A stretch of 64,000 bases of DNA from Hanleya hanleyi (Eukaryota > Mollusca > Polyplacophora > Lepidopleurida > Hanleyidae), in assembly GCA_036873755.1 (NCBI GenBank), contig JAVTVY010051535.1, forward strand, positions 124,001 to 188,000. The letters are read 5' to 3'. Of this stretch, positions 21,437 to 32,794 are shown in pieces. The first letter of the stretch is position 1. Each line of letters starts with the position of its first letter. The translations under genes and the position numbers were made by a program. The notes below the pieces were generated by a model, which was not told where the DNA came from, searched no databases, and worked only from the letters and a program-made list of their open reading frames with translations.

Positions 21437-23588
21437 CCATTTCATTAACATTATATTTATTTAACACTTAATTATTTAGCACTTTGTTTAGCCGGATTTT
21501 TGATGGGTCCCTCCGCCTCCGTGTACTCTTCCGGTTCGCTGTACTCTTCAGGTTCACTCTGAGAGAAGTCAATAAATTCTTTTGCATGGTTGTACTATGT
21601 AACACTAAGCGGATACGTTTAATCTGTTACCTTCATGTGGGGTGGGGGGATTGTCCTGGATGATGGAGGCACCAGTCCGGGATAGGTCACATTGTGAATT
21701 TGTGGCAGAAGTTTGCAATTGGCCAGACCGGAAAGTGTTTTGGAGCACCGGCTGGGAGGGGTGGGAACTGGGCAAACCTTTAAGGGGGACGATACTGGAG
21801 TTCGCCTCCCTGAATTATTAATTTACTTCTTTGATATTTTTTCTCCCACTCCTATGCTCTTCCCCATGCTCCGAAGACGCTCTGTCATCTAGGGCTGATT
21901 GTACTGTTATCTACTGTGTGATAATGTATTGTCTTTTCAATTGTATTTGTATTGTCTATTGTCTATTGATACATTTTTACTTTTTATGTCTAGCCGGTAC
22001 TTCTAGCAATGTATATATGTTGTATATAAATTTTAATTAAATATCAATAAACCATGGGCACCAAGGAAAGACTCATTTAAAATAGAAGGTATGGTCGCAA
22101 AGTCGATATTATTGTAATGCCCAATGAATTGTTGTAAATCAAAGGAGGCTGTGATCAGATTCTGTCTAGACGACAACCATATTTCAATTTGAAATGGTGT
22201 CATATTGTTTCTAATTTCTACATTTGGCTACTATCTCAATACTTCAGATATTTAATTTGGGAAGAATATAAAACCATTGATGTGCTTTATTGTATTAGAT
22301 TGTAGTTCACTTTGTATTCAGCATTATGTAATATTTTGACCTATAGACAAATTATTTACAAACCATGCTGTTTTACTCGTGGCTTTGTATCAGCTGTATT
22401 GGAAACAGTGAATGACAAGGAGTCCGGATTCATATATATTACCGAGAAATAAATCCCTGATACTGATATTACAAATGTATGCGTGGTGTTGTTAACTCTC
22501 TTTAGTCCTTCTCATAGCAATATTGTCAATTGATTATCCACGGTGATGGTAGGTGAAAGCGGTCAGAAGTTGCTCACATGTCATCTACGGCCCTGAACAG
22601 AGTTAACCAACTGCATAATTCTTATTCCATGTTGTCGCTATATGGCAAACACGGACGTGGAAAACCTGTATCCATCGACCTTAAACTGGAAATAAATAGA
22701 CGAATTATTGGTCGTAACACCAGACCACATACGGATACCTTTCTACCCTATCCGATATTTGCAGAACCGTCAGAAAACCAAATAGATACCGTACGGACAA
22801 TATCACATCTTCACATATCACAATTGTCTTTTGTGAAGCCCACTAATATTTTCTTGTATTATTGCAAAGAATTTCCTTCAAATAAACTCTCATGAAGAAT
22901 GTTTATTTTAGCATTTTTCGTATAAGTATCGGGCATGTTGCTTCCTTACCTTATTCACAAGATAACCTGAGAACAGCTTTAACCAAAATAGTCATACCGT
23001 GTGATGAAATTGATAACATTGGATTAGTTGCCGTTGAACGTAGATGCCATATTTCACAGATATAATGAAGTCTATTTTTATATTTTGACTTCATTCAACC
23101 CATTACCTACGAATCAATTTTGCTCAATACCCGACATTTGCAGATACACAGTCACAACGAAGTTGACGGCCCATCACCCTTTAATGGTGATCAGGCCTCA
23201 GACCGGGTCATCATGTTTAAAAGGTGATGAGATAGAGCCATCACCCTTAAATGATGATGACCTGATTTACAATCAATGCTCTTCAATCTTCAGTGGTGAT
23301 GGTCAATATTTTGAAAGATGAGCATAAAAAAGAGTATTGGCTCTAACTCATCAACTTGGGCTTTGTGCACAATCTGAGGCCATCATCCAGCAGGGGTGCA
23401 AGATAGATTATTTAGCAGTACCGCACAACTACTCCAAATAGGGATACATATAGAGAACGGAGCTTGCCCGCGGCAAATTGAGCTCACTAAGCATCTAATT
23501 TCACGACGAGCATCACAGGCCACATTCTGCGGTGGGGTTAAGGAGAGTGGGGGTGGGGGAGCAGTGGCTGGGGTAGATGGACCCGTGG
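21437..23588 (+). other. Right inner region of the 12-kb transposon, no clear gene
   Basis: The plus-strand frame 22578-22895 (about 105 codons) shows no recognised motif. Around 23165-23260 the phrase CCATCACCCTTTAATGGTGAT and a near copy suggest local hairpins. The remainder is AT-rich without supportable features. Confidence 0.4.
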
Positions 23589-24858
23589 TGATACGGTACC
23601 AATATAGCGCAAAACTTCAGACCATCACCCAAGACCTATGTCCATCCAAATGAAAATGTATAAAATATGTTGAGGACAATACATCCGTGATACTTCGAAT
23701 AACGAGGGTGAGTGGGTTTGAAGATTTAGTTGGGAATTTTCTTCTTTCTACCATTGGAAGGAGGATATGGTGATGCACTGAAGTCTCTGTAAAGATGCAT
23801 TGGGGAACAAAAAAAGACCTGATGATAAGTATCATTAACTTTATTCATGTTAGTTACAAAGTGGTTCGTTATACAATGACATGAAGGATGATATGAAGAA
23901 TGTATGGTAATTGTCCGTAATAACGCGAAGGAGTACGAGATATATTGACTTCTTCATGGTATCGATATTTCATTGGTTATTTCCTTCTTCGCTGGGCATG
24001 ATGTTGAATAACCTCCATCGAAAGTCTGTCTTTGGAATACTCTTCTCCCTTGTGTGATGCTGGACTAGCGTCTAAAGGCTGGGTACATGCAAGAAATAGA
24101 CAACAAGTTTAATGTAGTCACGTTTTCCATGCATTTGAATTAATGCGGTAAATAATTGCTGGCCTGCAAAGCCTATTTTTATCGTACGAGAAAGCATGCT
24201 TATTTCTGAATGAAATAAAACGACCGAAAATTATAGGCTGATTTCAATCTGTAAGTCCTTTACTCAATTTTGGAATTGGTTCTTGTAATTGAATATCATA
24301 CATATGGTCAAATTCAAAATTAAGCCGCTTTTCTCCTCTCTGCCTGTTATGAGAGGAATGATGACCGTAACCGATGTAGGATGTGTAAAATATGACGAGT
24401 TCCACAAGGCGGATAACGGACTTAGGAGGAATGTGACTGCAGCAAAAGCGCTGCATGCTTTTCTCGCTTTGCACGCGGCCCTGTCTTTGCAAATGGCTGC
24501 ACCCACAAGAGAGTAACATGATGTGAAAGCTCCGTGCATTTTTATGAAAATTTGATGCAGATAGATGAAGGTAAGTATGAGAATGAGGGAAATGGTAAGT
24601 AGGGGGTCCATTTTAGTCGATTCGTGTCAGAGACATGCCGTAAAAGTAGTTGTTGCCAATGAGCAGGTTAGTTAGAGTACAACTCGAAGTATCTCCCACA
24701 TATATACATGTACCATCTTGCACTTTGAGATCGTTTTTCAGTGAGAGAGGAATGTTCGTTCGACAACGATATTAATAGGCTAACTGGCCTATCACTCATT
24801 GGTCTGTATATGCGAACTGACGTATATATACGCAATTTCGTGGGATTTCCCGGACCTG
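23589..24858 (-). repeat. Right terminal inverted repeat of the 12-kb transposon
   Basis: Reverse complement of 12704-13972, nearly the same length (1,270 versus 1,269 bp), with scattered substitutions and small indels. It ends CCCGGACCTG at 24858, directly before the GTAAA duplication. Confidence 0.9.
24264..24611 (-). CDS. Small putative membrane protein ORF in right inverted repeat
   Basis: Counterpart of 12951-13241, starting MDPLLTISLILILTFIYL and running about 20 codons further at its C-terminus. Replacements relative to the left copy include Ala/Val, Val/Ile, Tyr/Cys, Ala/Ser and Lys/Thr, few of them silent, so I see no clear coding constraint. The hydrophobic N-terminus and a second hydrophobic block are kept. 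Function unknown. Confidence 0.3.
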   Translation of the reverse strand: MDPLLTISLILILTFIYLHQIFIKMHGAFTSCYSLVGAAICKDRAACKARKACSAFAAVTFLLSPLSALWNSSYFTHPTSVTVIIPLITGREEKSGLILNLTICMIFNYKNQFQN

Positions 24859-24863
24859 GTAAA

Positions 24864-25468
24864 CAAAATAGGAACAATCATGAAATATTGTCATACTATA
24901 TCTAGACACCCTACAGGTGCCTTGCCAAATTAGGACAAATGCACTTCATTCCATTTACTGGTACAAATAATCTTGCTGACTACATGTACACACTAGCAAG
25001 TTCAATTTAGTCTATTTCAGACTGAATCTTCCAATTAACTTTTTCTAATTAATTATAGCAGAATATAGTTTCCAACAATAATCATAACATCAATGAATAT
25101 ATATAAATGTAGATATACCTGACAAATGACGGTTCTCGCCAAAATGCATGATAAAAATCTGGACAGATGAAATGTGTCCTTCCCAACTAAATGACCAACA
25201 AAGATTGCACCTAAAACTAGTTGTGCAGGTAAAACATCACCTTCCCCAGTCTACAGGAAATCATGCTTGGACAGGTCTATTTTACACTGGAAGAACACAT
25301 TATGGCCCACCAGCACACAAAGGGTCAACCCACCAGCCCGATTCTCCATGCCAGCACAAGCACCAAGTATAGTACATTTCAATTTAGGAGGTGCCAACTC
25401 ACCTGTTATAACCTGGACAATTTACTTAGGCTCAGATATACTGTAGTGACAGACTATATCCTATTACA
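24864..25468 (-). repeat. 5' LTR of the gypsy element, distal part
   Basis: Continuation of the 5' LTR after the 12-kb insertion; matches about 3877-4468. It ends TTACA at 25468, pairing with the opening TGTAA of the LTR, and is followed by the CATA target duplication at 25469-25472. About 14 extra bases near 25321-25334 are absent from the other LTR. Confidence 0.88.
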
Positions 25469-25472
25469 CATA

Positions 25473-26369
25473 CAGCGCTAGTAAAGATTTTGAACGAACT
25501 AAGTAATGTACCGTGAAATTTAATGAGTAGGTGTGCCGCGAAATCCGTATGGGAAGCGACACCTAAACTACAATTTCAATCAAAGTTCAAATTAAACATA
25601 CAATTTTTAATCCCACATTCAGCAACTATGCCACTGGCGCAATTTTATTGTAACACGTTTGATTGCAGATTCTCATCTGTCTGAAAATTGATATAATAAG
25701 TGGATGCGATGAGTCACGCAAGCCAGTAAAATGCAGGTCATTGGTAATCAAAAATAAGGGGGTATAGGAGGTTCGTGGAGAGTGCAGACAGATGGCCAAA
25801 AGACGGCATTACTCATCTTGGAAAACAGCCAAGAGCCATAATATGTCGTGAAAGCAGTATTCAATGTTGTTCTTGTACCCTACATGGCGTCAGGCTGTCT
25901 CAATGATCCAAAGGCAGAAAGAAATCCTACGATTAACCGAAATTGCATCGGATATTACTACCACTTACTAGTTCCTAATTGTATGTTATTATTGCCGCTG
26001 TACATATATGTACTAATACAGTACTAAAACATATATTTACACAGATTGGCTGTCTTCTTTCGGGATAATATAAACGACCAGATACGTTAACAAAAGTTGT
26101 ATTTAATCAAGACGAAATCATCAGACTTGTTTTCTGAATTCAACAACTGAATGCTTCCCAATAATGTATAATTATCAATCTTGGCGCAAACATGTCCACA
26201 CTGATAATTGTTTTCGTTTGGCAAGCCGTCTAGCGATCAATAGAGCTAACGTATTTTCTCTTGCCGAAAGTCTATTTGAGCCTTGGTAGAATAGCGTTAA
26301 CCTATTTCTCGCAGCCGTGAAATGGTAAAGCCTTTTGAATATCATGTTTTTTACGACTGCAAGGTGTTC
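25473..26369. other. Flanking unique sequence, no gene recognised
   Basis: AT-rich sequence with only short open frames lacking motifs. It marks the genomic flank to the right of the nested insertion. Confidence 0.55.
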
Positions 26370-26692
26370 AAAATGAACAGTCTCAATCAAAGCGTGGCTA
26401 AGATACAGACTCCGGGAAACGATTTGAAAATAATTCGGATAAATGGTATTGATCCGTGATTAGGACTTTTTGTAACGAACAGTATGATTACAAGCGTCTA
26501 GTCCGTCATTCATAATCCAGCCGTCGTCCATTAGAGAATATCCGCGTCCATAATCCAAAGACCTATTCCATTTTCCATATAACAGTATTAGCACCAAATT
26601 CAAAAAGACAATCATGGTATACATAAACATAGGCTTGTTTCCTGCAAGAGAGAAGCGGTCGAAAACTTGATCGTTTCTCTCTTGCAGGAAAC
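26370..26692. repeat. Rearranged copy of the RT element 3' region with internal inversion
   Basis: Positions about 26373-26410 match 6521-6556 in the same direction (GAACAGT(C/CA)...CAATCAAAGCGTG). Positions about 26485-26682 match about 6690-6843 in the opposite direction (for example CATAATCCAAAGACCTATTCC). One end of the element is therefore inverted relative to the other. A perfect 18-bp inverted repeat closes the segment. Confidence 0.65.
26637..26692. repeat. Perfect 18-bp hairpin
   Basis: GTTTCCTGCAAGAGAGAA at 26637-26654 is the exact reverse complement of 26675-26692, with a 20-base loop. Part of the arm also occurs once in the RT element (near 6682-6700). It lies at the inversion end of the rearranged copy. 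Confidence 0.8.
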
Positions 26693-28355
26693 CATCTTGT
26701 GTTTTTATTATTTTTATTTCACACCCATATGGAATTGGTGGTAACTGTCATACGAAATAGGTTTTTCGATTATTGATGATTTTGTATTTGCTGAAGCTTC
26801 AACAAGAATTTGTGGGGTTATCCAGTAAACCTGGACATCAAGAAAATTTCCACCAAAGACGATGTTTATGATTTGTAGGCGACTCTGAAACGTGTGGATA
26901 TAATACTTGCACATACATTGGGCTGCGAAAGATCTGTAAAAGTAAAACAGCAGACGTGACAGCTTTAGGTGTCGGAATATGCAAACCAAAAAATTATTTG
27001 TCGGACAATTATCGCTGCTCAATCGCAAATCTCCGTCAACATTCACAACAAACATGCATTTCAACTATGTCACAATCAGACGTAATAACGAACAGGGGGA
27101 CTACCCGACGGTACACTTAAATAATTCTCGTAGTGGGTTAGCACAGCCCCTTGACAATAAAACATTCATTTGTGGAGTTCATGGAGTTTACAGCCGTTTA
27201 TTTTCAATATAATTTTTCCGTGTGGAGTCATCTAGAGGTGACAATAACTTCATGTGTAAATTCATCCTAAATTACTTGTGCGCCAATGCATTTGTCATCA
27301 TATTGGAGTTCCTCAAACTTAATATAAAAACAAATATCTTTCCCCAAATCTTCTAAGATTCTTTCTCTTCCATCCTAGGGCCTAAGGCACATTGGCTCAA
27401 TATTGGCATGTACTCGCTCTTAATTTCTCTACTTCAAACCTATCTCAATCGCTGGCTGCGACGTAAATAGGATGCAAGGAAGAGTACCATCAATCATGTT
27501 ATTCGGAATGAGGATACCGAACCATTAAACTGTTAACACCACATATTTAATCTTGTTGACAGTTCACCAGAAGAATGCATTATAACATAGCCTACTTTGA
27601 GCAAATAACAAAAGATGCTGCAGAATTTGCAGCCGAACACTGACAATGCCTTCCTGATACATGTAGCTGAATAAGTGCTTGCTATAACAAGTAGCTGAAA
27701 TCTTAACGACAATTATCTCTAAATGTCAGAGCTAGCGTTTGATCATTTGAATACCAAGATGCAAGACATCCTACATCTCAAATTCTGCAGATCTAGACAA
27801 TAACAGAATGGCTGACGAATATGTTGCGCGATAAAGGTATATGGCTTTAGTGTGTCTTAAAATGGATTTGATGAGTGGAAAATGTTTTTAAGGCTGCCGC
27901 GTACGCGCGCAGCCTTATTGGATTGGCTTGGTCTCATGGGGGCTAAAATCGCTTTGTCCGCAAGATTGCGAGAAAACAAAGCAGAGTTGGGACTTATGAT
28001 CACAGTGCCAAATGTGGAGAAGATATTGATCTGGAAATTCGTAACAATTTGGGTTGTCTCAGATGAAGGGAAGTTTGTTTTTGAAGCCCAAATTGTTCGC
28101 AAATTGTTCGTCTGAAATTCTAAACTTCCGGTTTGAAAAAAGGCGGAACTTGTGCAGAGACGTCTTCGCGCATACTGCTAAATGGGCTCTCGTGAGACTT
28201 TTACGAGAGCTGCGCTTGAAAGTTCCGGTCCGGTTCCGCCATTTTGGACATGCACATTTCGACCGGCAGAAATAATGGAATTCAAGTGATATTTAAAGTT
28301 GACGGCGGTATAAATACCACTCCATTGGCACGCTGAACCTACGCACAATCAAAAG
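26693..28355. other. Intergenic stretch, no gene recognised
   Basis: No frame with family motifs. A short hairpin GGCTGCCGCGTACGCGCGCAGCC lies at about 27892-27914, and another with CTCTCGT / ACGAGAG arms lies near 28186-28208. A TATAAATA-like box lies at about 28309-28316, upstream of the small frame at 28356. Confidence 0.5.
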
Positions 28356-28562
28356 ATGAGGTCCAAGCGAGCCGACGATAGGGCAGTCCTCCCATTCTCA
28401 TCTTCAAAGACGGACGTGCGTGACGAAAACTGGACACCCACAGATGTACCCAACGACAGTGGCGAGATTTCGAAGTTTCCACAAATCTCACAGTTAGAAA
28501 CTGACAGTGCCGCAAATGTGCTTATCAGCTATAGATACGTCAACGAATCTGATGTCAAATAA
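28356..28562 (+). CDS. Small hypothetical ORF downstream of a TATA-like box
   Basis: A 68-codon frame opening with ATG, about 40 bp after a TATAAATA-like box and ending in TAA at 28560-28562. The product is hydrophilic (MRSKRADDRAVLPFSSSKTD at the start) with no known motif. The spacing of box, start and stop is gene-like, but nothing else supports expression; it may be chance or a first exon. Confidence 0.2.
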   Translation: MRSKRADDRAVLPFSSSKTDVRDENWTPTDVPNDSGEISKFPQISQLETDSAANVLISYRYVNESDVK

Positions 28563-29989
28563 AAATGTTACTCATTGAACAAAACAAAGGCTCTTGTGAA
28601 AAAGTTATCGGCCGCCAAACGATCAGACGTCACATTGAAAATCACAGGTGGTGGTGTAAGCCTAACATACTCTGCAGGGATGTATCAGCTGTTCAACAGG
28701 TTGGGGAAAATACCTTGATCGAGGTACAGTTTTTGTCAATTTATGGAAAATGTGGACATCCACACATACCGTGGACTGTATGGATCTTTCAACAACATCT
28801 ATGGCTTCATTGTTCTACGATTTTCACAGCAACTTATTGCTTCGTATCATGCGACTAATCAATAAAATTAGCCACTCTAATATTTCAAAAATGAAACATG
28901 GCTTCAAATGACATATTCGGTGAAATTTATTATGTAAATGAAAATGGCATGTGATGGCATACTTCCATCTCAAAGTATCCACTTTGCATGAATGTAGATG
29001 CACCGACTGATGAATAAATTTGATTAAATTGTCTGATGCAATGCAATGTAACTGCGCATGCGTAGTGGCCCAAATACACGCAATATGGCGTCTACCGTAA
29101 CATGGGGAAAGTCAGGGTCGATGTGAAAACGGCTCTTGTACAGCTGATCACCAGCGCCGGAAACTTTAATAAAAGTGACAAGCGTGGAAAGGAAGGAATT
29201 AGCTTCCCGAAAATAACGGGTACTTAGCATCAAAATGTACTTTTATACGGTACGGGTTATAGCAGACGGAGATCACTGAACGCCATGTGTGACTATCATC
29301 CGAAGGTATTATTGATAGGAACAGTTGTGGCTAGGGCAAATCTCCAGTTTAAAATTTCTCAAAAACTCAATTCTTCAAATTCAAGTTTTTAATCTGAGTT
29401 ACCTAGATGAGAAAGTGCCTAAAACCCCCCTGCTGTTATGATATTCAAGAAAATATTATTCCAACAAATTTAATCTCATAATTGAACATTTTGTTGACAT
29501 GTTACACTGAACCCCCTAATAGTGGAACAGTCTGTTGAGAGAAATGAGCCCACAGTCAACATCCATCTTAGCTTGCTAAGGGCATTTCACGTTTCACTAC
29601 CCTTAGCTTATCGCTATGATTCGGCAAGTATTTCACACGGTGCCACCTCTCAGCCGCAAAGGACATATTTCTGGAGGGACATAATCCTGTTCGAAAGTTG
29701 TTCCTGAAGCATCAAGTCACATGCCTACCGCATTTAAACGAGCCATTGAAATTATCTGTATTTAAATAGTTTGACCTGGGCATCTCAGACATCCGACATA
29801 TCAGTCTCATTTTGGGTGCAGATGCGCAAGACTGGGGGATTCTATGCGAGACCAAAATGAAGTTGTGCGAATCAGCTATTTTAGTTCCCACTCTAATGGA
29901 GCATGCTTCTTTGTTTTTCTTAAGAAAAATTATATTACTAACGACCTTACCTATTTTAAATTAACAACATCTGTGACAGTTCACAGGAA
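28563..29989. other. Intergenic stretch, no gene recognised
   Basis: Short frames on both strands, none with a family motif. Nothing further seen. Confidence 0.5.
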
Positions 29990-31330
29990 AATGGTATTGT
30001 CGTCGTCATGTACGTCCGTCCGTCCGTCCATCTGCCCGTCACACCTTTCTCGTTACCAAGATATCTTTAGAACGACTTACCCTAGGCACACCAAACTTGC
30101 AGTGCACATCCGTATGCTCGTGACCCAGAACCCTATTGAATCTGGACCTGATTGGTTGGAAACTTTGGCGGCCATCTTTAATTTATGCGAAACCATCATA
30201 GCTTTCTTGCTACCAAGATATCTTTAGAACGATTTACCCTAGGCACCCCAAACTTGCACTGCACATCCATATGCTCATGACCCAGAAACCTATTGAATCT
30301 GGACCTGATTGGTTGGAAACTTTGGCGGCCATATTTAATTTATGCAAAATCATTAATCTTGTGTATCTTAGGTACCATTTCTCTGTTCAGTGTGAAACTT
30401 GGTATAGATCATCGTTGCATCAAGAAACTTCAAAGGAATGACCAAACCAGTTTCCCGGATTCAGTGAAAACCTTGGCGGCCATCTTTAATTTATGCAAAA
30501 TCTTTAATAATATATATCTCTGATACCATTCAAGTGTTCTATACGAAACTTGGTATACAGCATCGATGTATCAAGAGATATGCAATGTATAGCCATATCA
30601 GTTCCTCTGAGTGGCGGGAAGGATGGGCGGCCATCTTTAATTTATGCGAAATCATTAATGATCTCTATCTCTGATACTGTTCGAGTGCTCGATGTGAAAT
30701 TTGGTATATATCATCGATGCATCAATAGACTTACGATAAATGACAGTTCTGGCATTTCTGATTGGGCGGAAACCTTGGTGGCCATCTTTAATTTATGCAA
30801 AATCTTTAATGATGTATATCTTTGATACCATTTCAGTGTTCTATATGAAACTTATCATAACGTATCCAGCATCAATGTATCAAGAGACTTGCAATGAATA
30901 ACCACATCAGTTCCTCTGAGTGGCGGGAAGGATGGGCGGCCATCTTTAATTTATGCGAAATCATTAATGATCTATATCTCTGATACCATTCAACTTGTGC
31001 TCGATTAAACTTTGGTATACATCATCGATGTATCAATAGACAGTTCTGGTTTTTCTGATTGGGCGGAAACCTTGGTGGCCATATTTAATTTATGCAAAAT
31101 CTTTAATGATTTATATCTTTGATACCATTTCAGTGTTCGATATGAAACTTGGTATACAGAATCCATGTATCAAGAGACTTGCAATGAATAACCACATCAG
31201 TTTCTCTGAGTGGTGGGACGGATGGGCGGCCATCTTTAATTTATGCGAAATCATTATTGATCTCTATCTCTGAAAAAGACTTATGTAATGAATACCGGAT
31301 TTTCTGATTGGACGGAAACGTTCGAGGTCA
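29990..31330 (+). repeat. Tandem array of about eight units near 152 bp
   Basis: The core GGCGGCCATCTTTAATTTATG recurs at about 30169, 30324, 30477, 30625, 30778, 30935, 31074 and 31225, a spacing of about 139-157 bp. The array is preceded by a simple (TCCG)n stretch near 30012-30030 and by ACCAAGATATCTTTAGAACG, a phrase I associate with molluscan interspersed repeats. Adjacent units vary by small indels. Long plus-strand frames here come from the repeat and are not genes. Confidence 0.8.
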
Positions 31331-32794
31331 TTTCTTTTTTTTCATAATCGGTATATTTGTCACTTGACTGCTTGGTGTTCCTGAAGTCTTGCTTCAAATT
31401 CAATACATTATGAATGGCTGGCGCCCAGAGCCGAGGGGTTTTCAGATGCGCAGTTCCATATTATTTTGTGGTAGGGGCATTTCGAGGCCCACCAAGGGAT
31501 CATTTCAGTCGATGGCTTTCTGGAGGTGTGTCCTCGTTTTATGAATGTGATTGCGCCGATTTCGGATCTCATGGGATAAATCGGAGGTGACCAATTGGGA
31601 AATGCCCTAATATACTCAGATATCATCCATTACTGCATGGCTATGAGCAGAAGTTTCTATGTGTGATCGTGCCATGCGTTAGGATGATGGTCAACATCGT
31701 GGAGTGAGGACAATGCAGAGCTAGAGGAAGGAGATAAATCTGTCAGTGTCCTCAATGTCTCCCGATGGAGAAAAAACCCCACGTGCGTTCAAATTCTACA
31801 ATCAATGCCTGAAAAAATTGGAGAAACTAGTTGGAATACATGACAGTATGGTGAAAAATAAGTTTCAGTAGGGGTGACAAGCTGAAGTACCAGGAAGACA
31901 AGTAAAAAAAATAGTTACTTCTGGACGGTAAGTACTTTCAAAAACCTAAACGGATTCGTTGCAAATTTTGTATGTGGATAACTTGCCACAGGATATCACT
32001 CGAGAATGGTTTTTTATGCTGGGTACTGAATGTTAAGGTTCCAAGCCAAATAATTAGTTTCAACGTCGGGGGACTTCGGACGCTGTGGTTTTCATTAAAA
32101 TTTACCCTGAAGCACCAAAATAATTGATGGAATAAATCATCAAATTATTGTACTTCGTACATTTCATCCTGTTATGACTGTCAAAGGTAACTAAAGCATT
32201 ACACATAACACAACCTATACACGTCATGATCCAATTTTGGGAAATAGGAAAAACTCACTAAAGATCACAGCCAAACATCAAAACCATAAAATCACACAGG
32301 TAACGGCAGCCTTTCGAAGTCCACGAGTTCTAGTTGTCTTGAGAACGATACCTGTATCAAAACGTCGTCCCGAATAAACTAGAACTTGTTATCCATAAGT
32401 AATTTGTTTATTTATCTACTTCCCAACTTCTAAATGCCACTAAAAGAAATCTCTCCCAGTATGTAATTCATACTAAATTGCTACCTGTCATTAGCGAGGT
32501 CTCGCGCCTGTGATGTCACAGATTGGCGCCCTCGCTTTCATTCCACAAATATGCATATCGAACTGGGAGCTAAATAGAGCTGTCAAAAAGGCTTAAATAC
32601 GCCCACAGGGGACAATGAATTTTAAAAAAAAAAAAAATTAATTAAGTACTAACTCTTCTGACACATATTCCAGAGAAAAAAAAATATTGATTAAAATCCT
32701 TTAACCAACCAGATAACTTTGGTTTTGTACAATACTGTAACTGAGTGGCACACGCAGCTTAAATGATCCTAAATGTTCATACAGTCCATTAAGT
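31331..32794. other. Intergenic stretch with one repeat fragment
   Basis: No gene. Positions about 32028-32100 (TTTCAACGTCGGGGGACTTC) resemble 40025-40095, so a short interspersed repeat is shared. An A-rich run lies at 32624-32637. Confidence 0.5.

Larger units (their letters stand above)
12704..24858. mobile_element. 12,155-bp DNA transposon with 1.27-kb terminal inverted repeats, superfamily unassigned
   Basis: The element begins CAGGTCCGGGAAATCCC and ends with its exact reverse complement. It is flanked by GTAAA at 12699-12703 and 24859-24863. The other LTR reads CACCCGTAAACAAAATAGG through the same point with a single GTAAA, so both ends and the 5-bp duplication are fixed. The inverted repeats (12704-13972 and 23589-24858) are alike over their whole length, with scattered substitutions and small indels. 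Inside is a broken, intron-containing plus-strand gene (17422-21436). A 5-bp duplication excludes the 6-bp Polinton pattern, the 8-bp hAT pattern and TA or TTAA targets. No polymerase, integrase or capsid gene was seen. Confidence 0.88.
1807..25472 (-). mobile_element. Ty3/gypsy LTR retrotransposon interrupted by three later insertions
   Basis: Two direct repeats, 1811-4468 and 12511-25468, are the LTRs once later insertions are removed (785 and 798 bp). They begin TGTAAACTCGG. The outer copy ends in TTACA; the inner copy ends TTACG, a one-base change. The element is flanked by CATA at 1807-1810 and 25469-25472, a 4-bp target duplication as expected for Ty3/gypsy. On the minus strand the order is 5' LTR, candidate primer binding site, gag, protease, RT, RNase H, integrase, polypurine tract, 3' LTR, which is the family order. 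Coding parts carry frameshifts and an integrase deletion, so the copy is defective. A LINE, an RT-bearing retroelement and a 12-kb DNA transposon were inserted later. Confidence 0.9.

Noticed and set aside
24289..24516. Plus-strand frame in the right inverted repeat, mirrored at 13046-13273
   Set aside because: Antisense to the small membrane-like frame; no start context or motif of its own.
12704..24858. Polinton/Maverick
   Set aside because: The size and long inverted repeats fit, but there is no DNA polymerase B, retroviral-type integrase, ATPase or capsid gene. The ends are not AG...CT with a 6-bp duplication.
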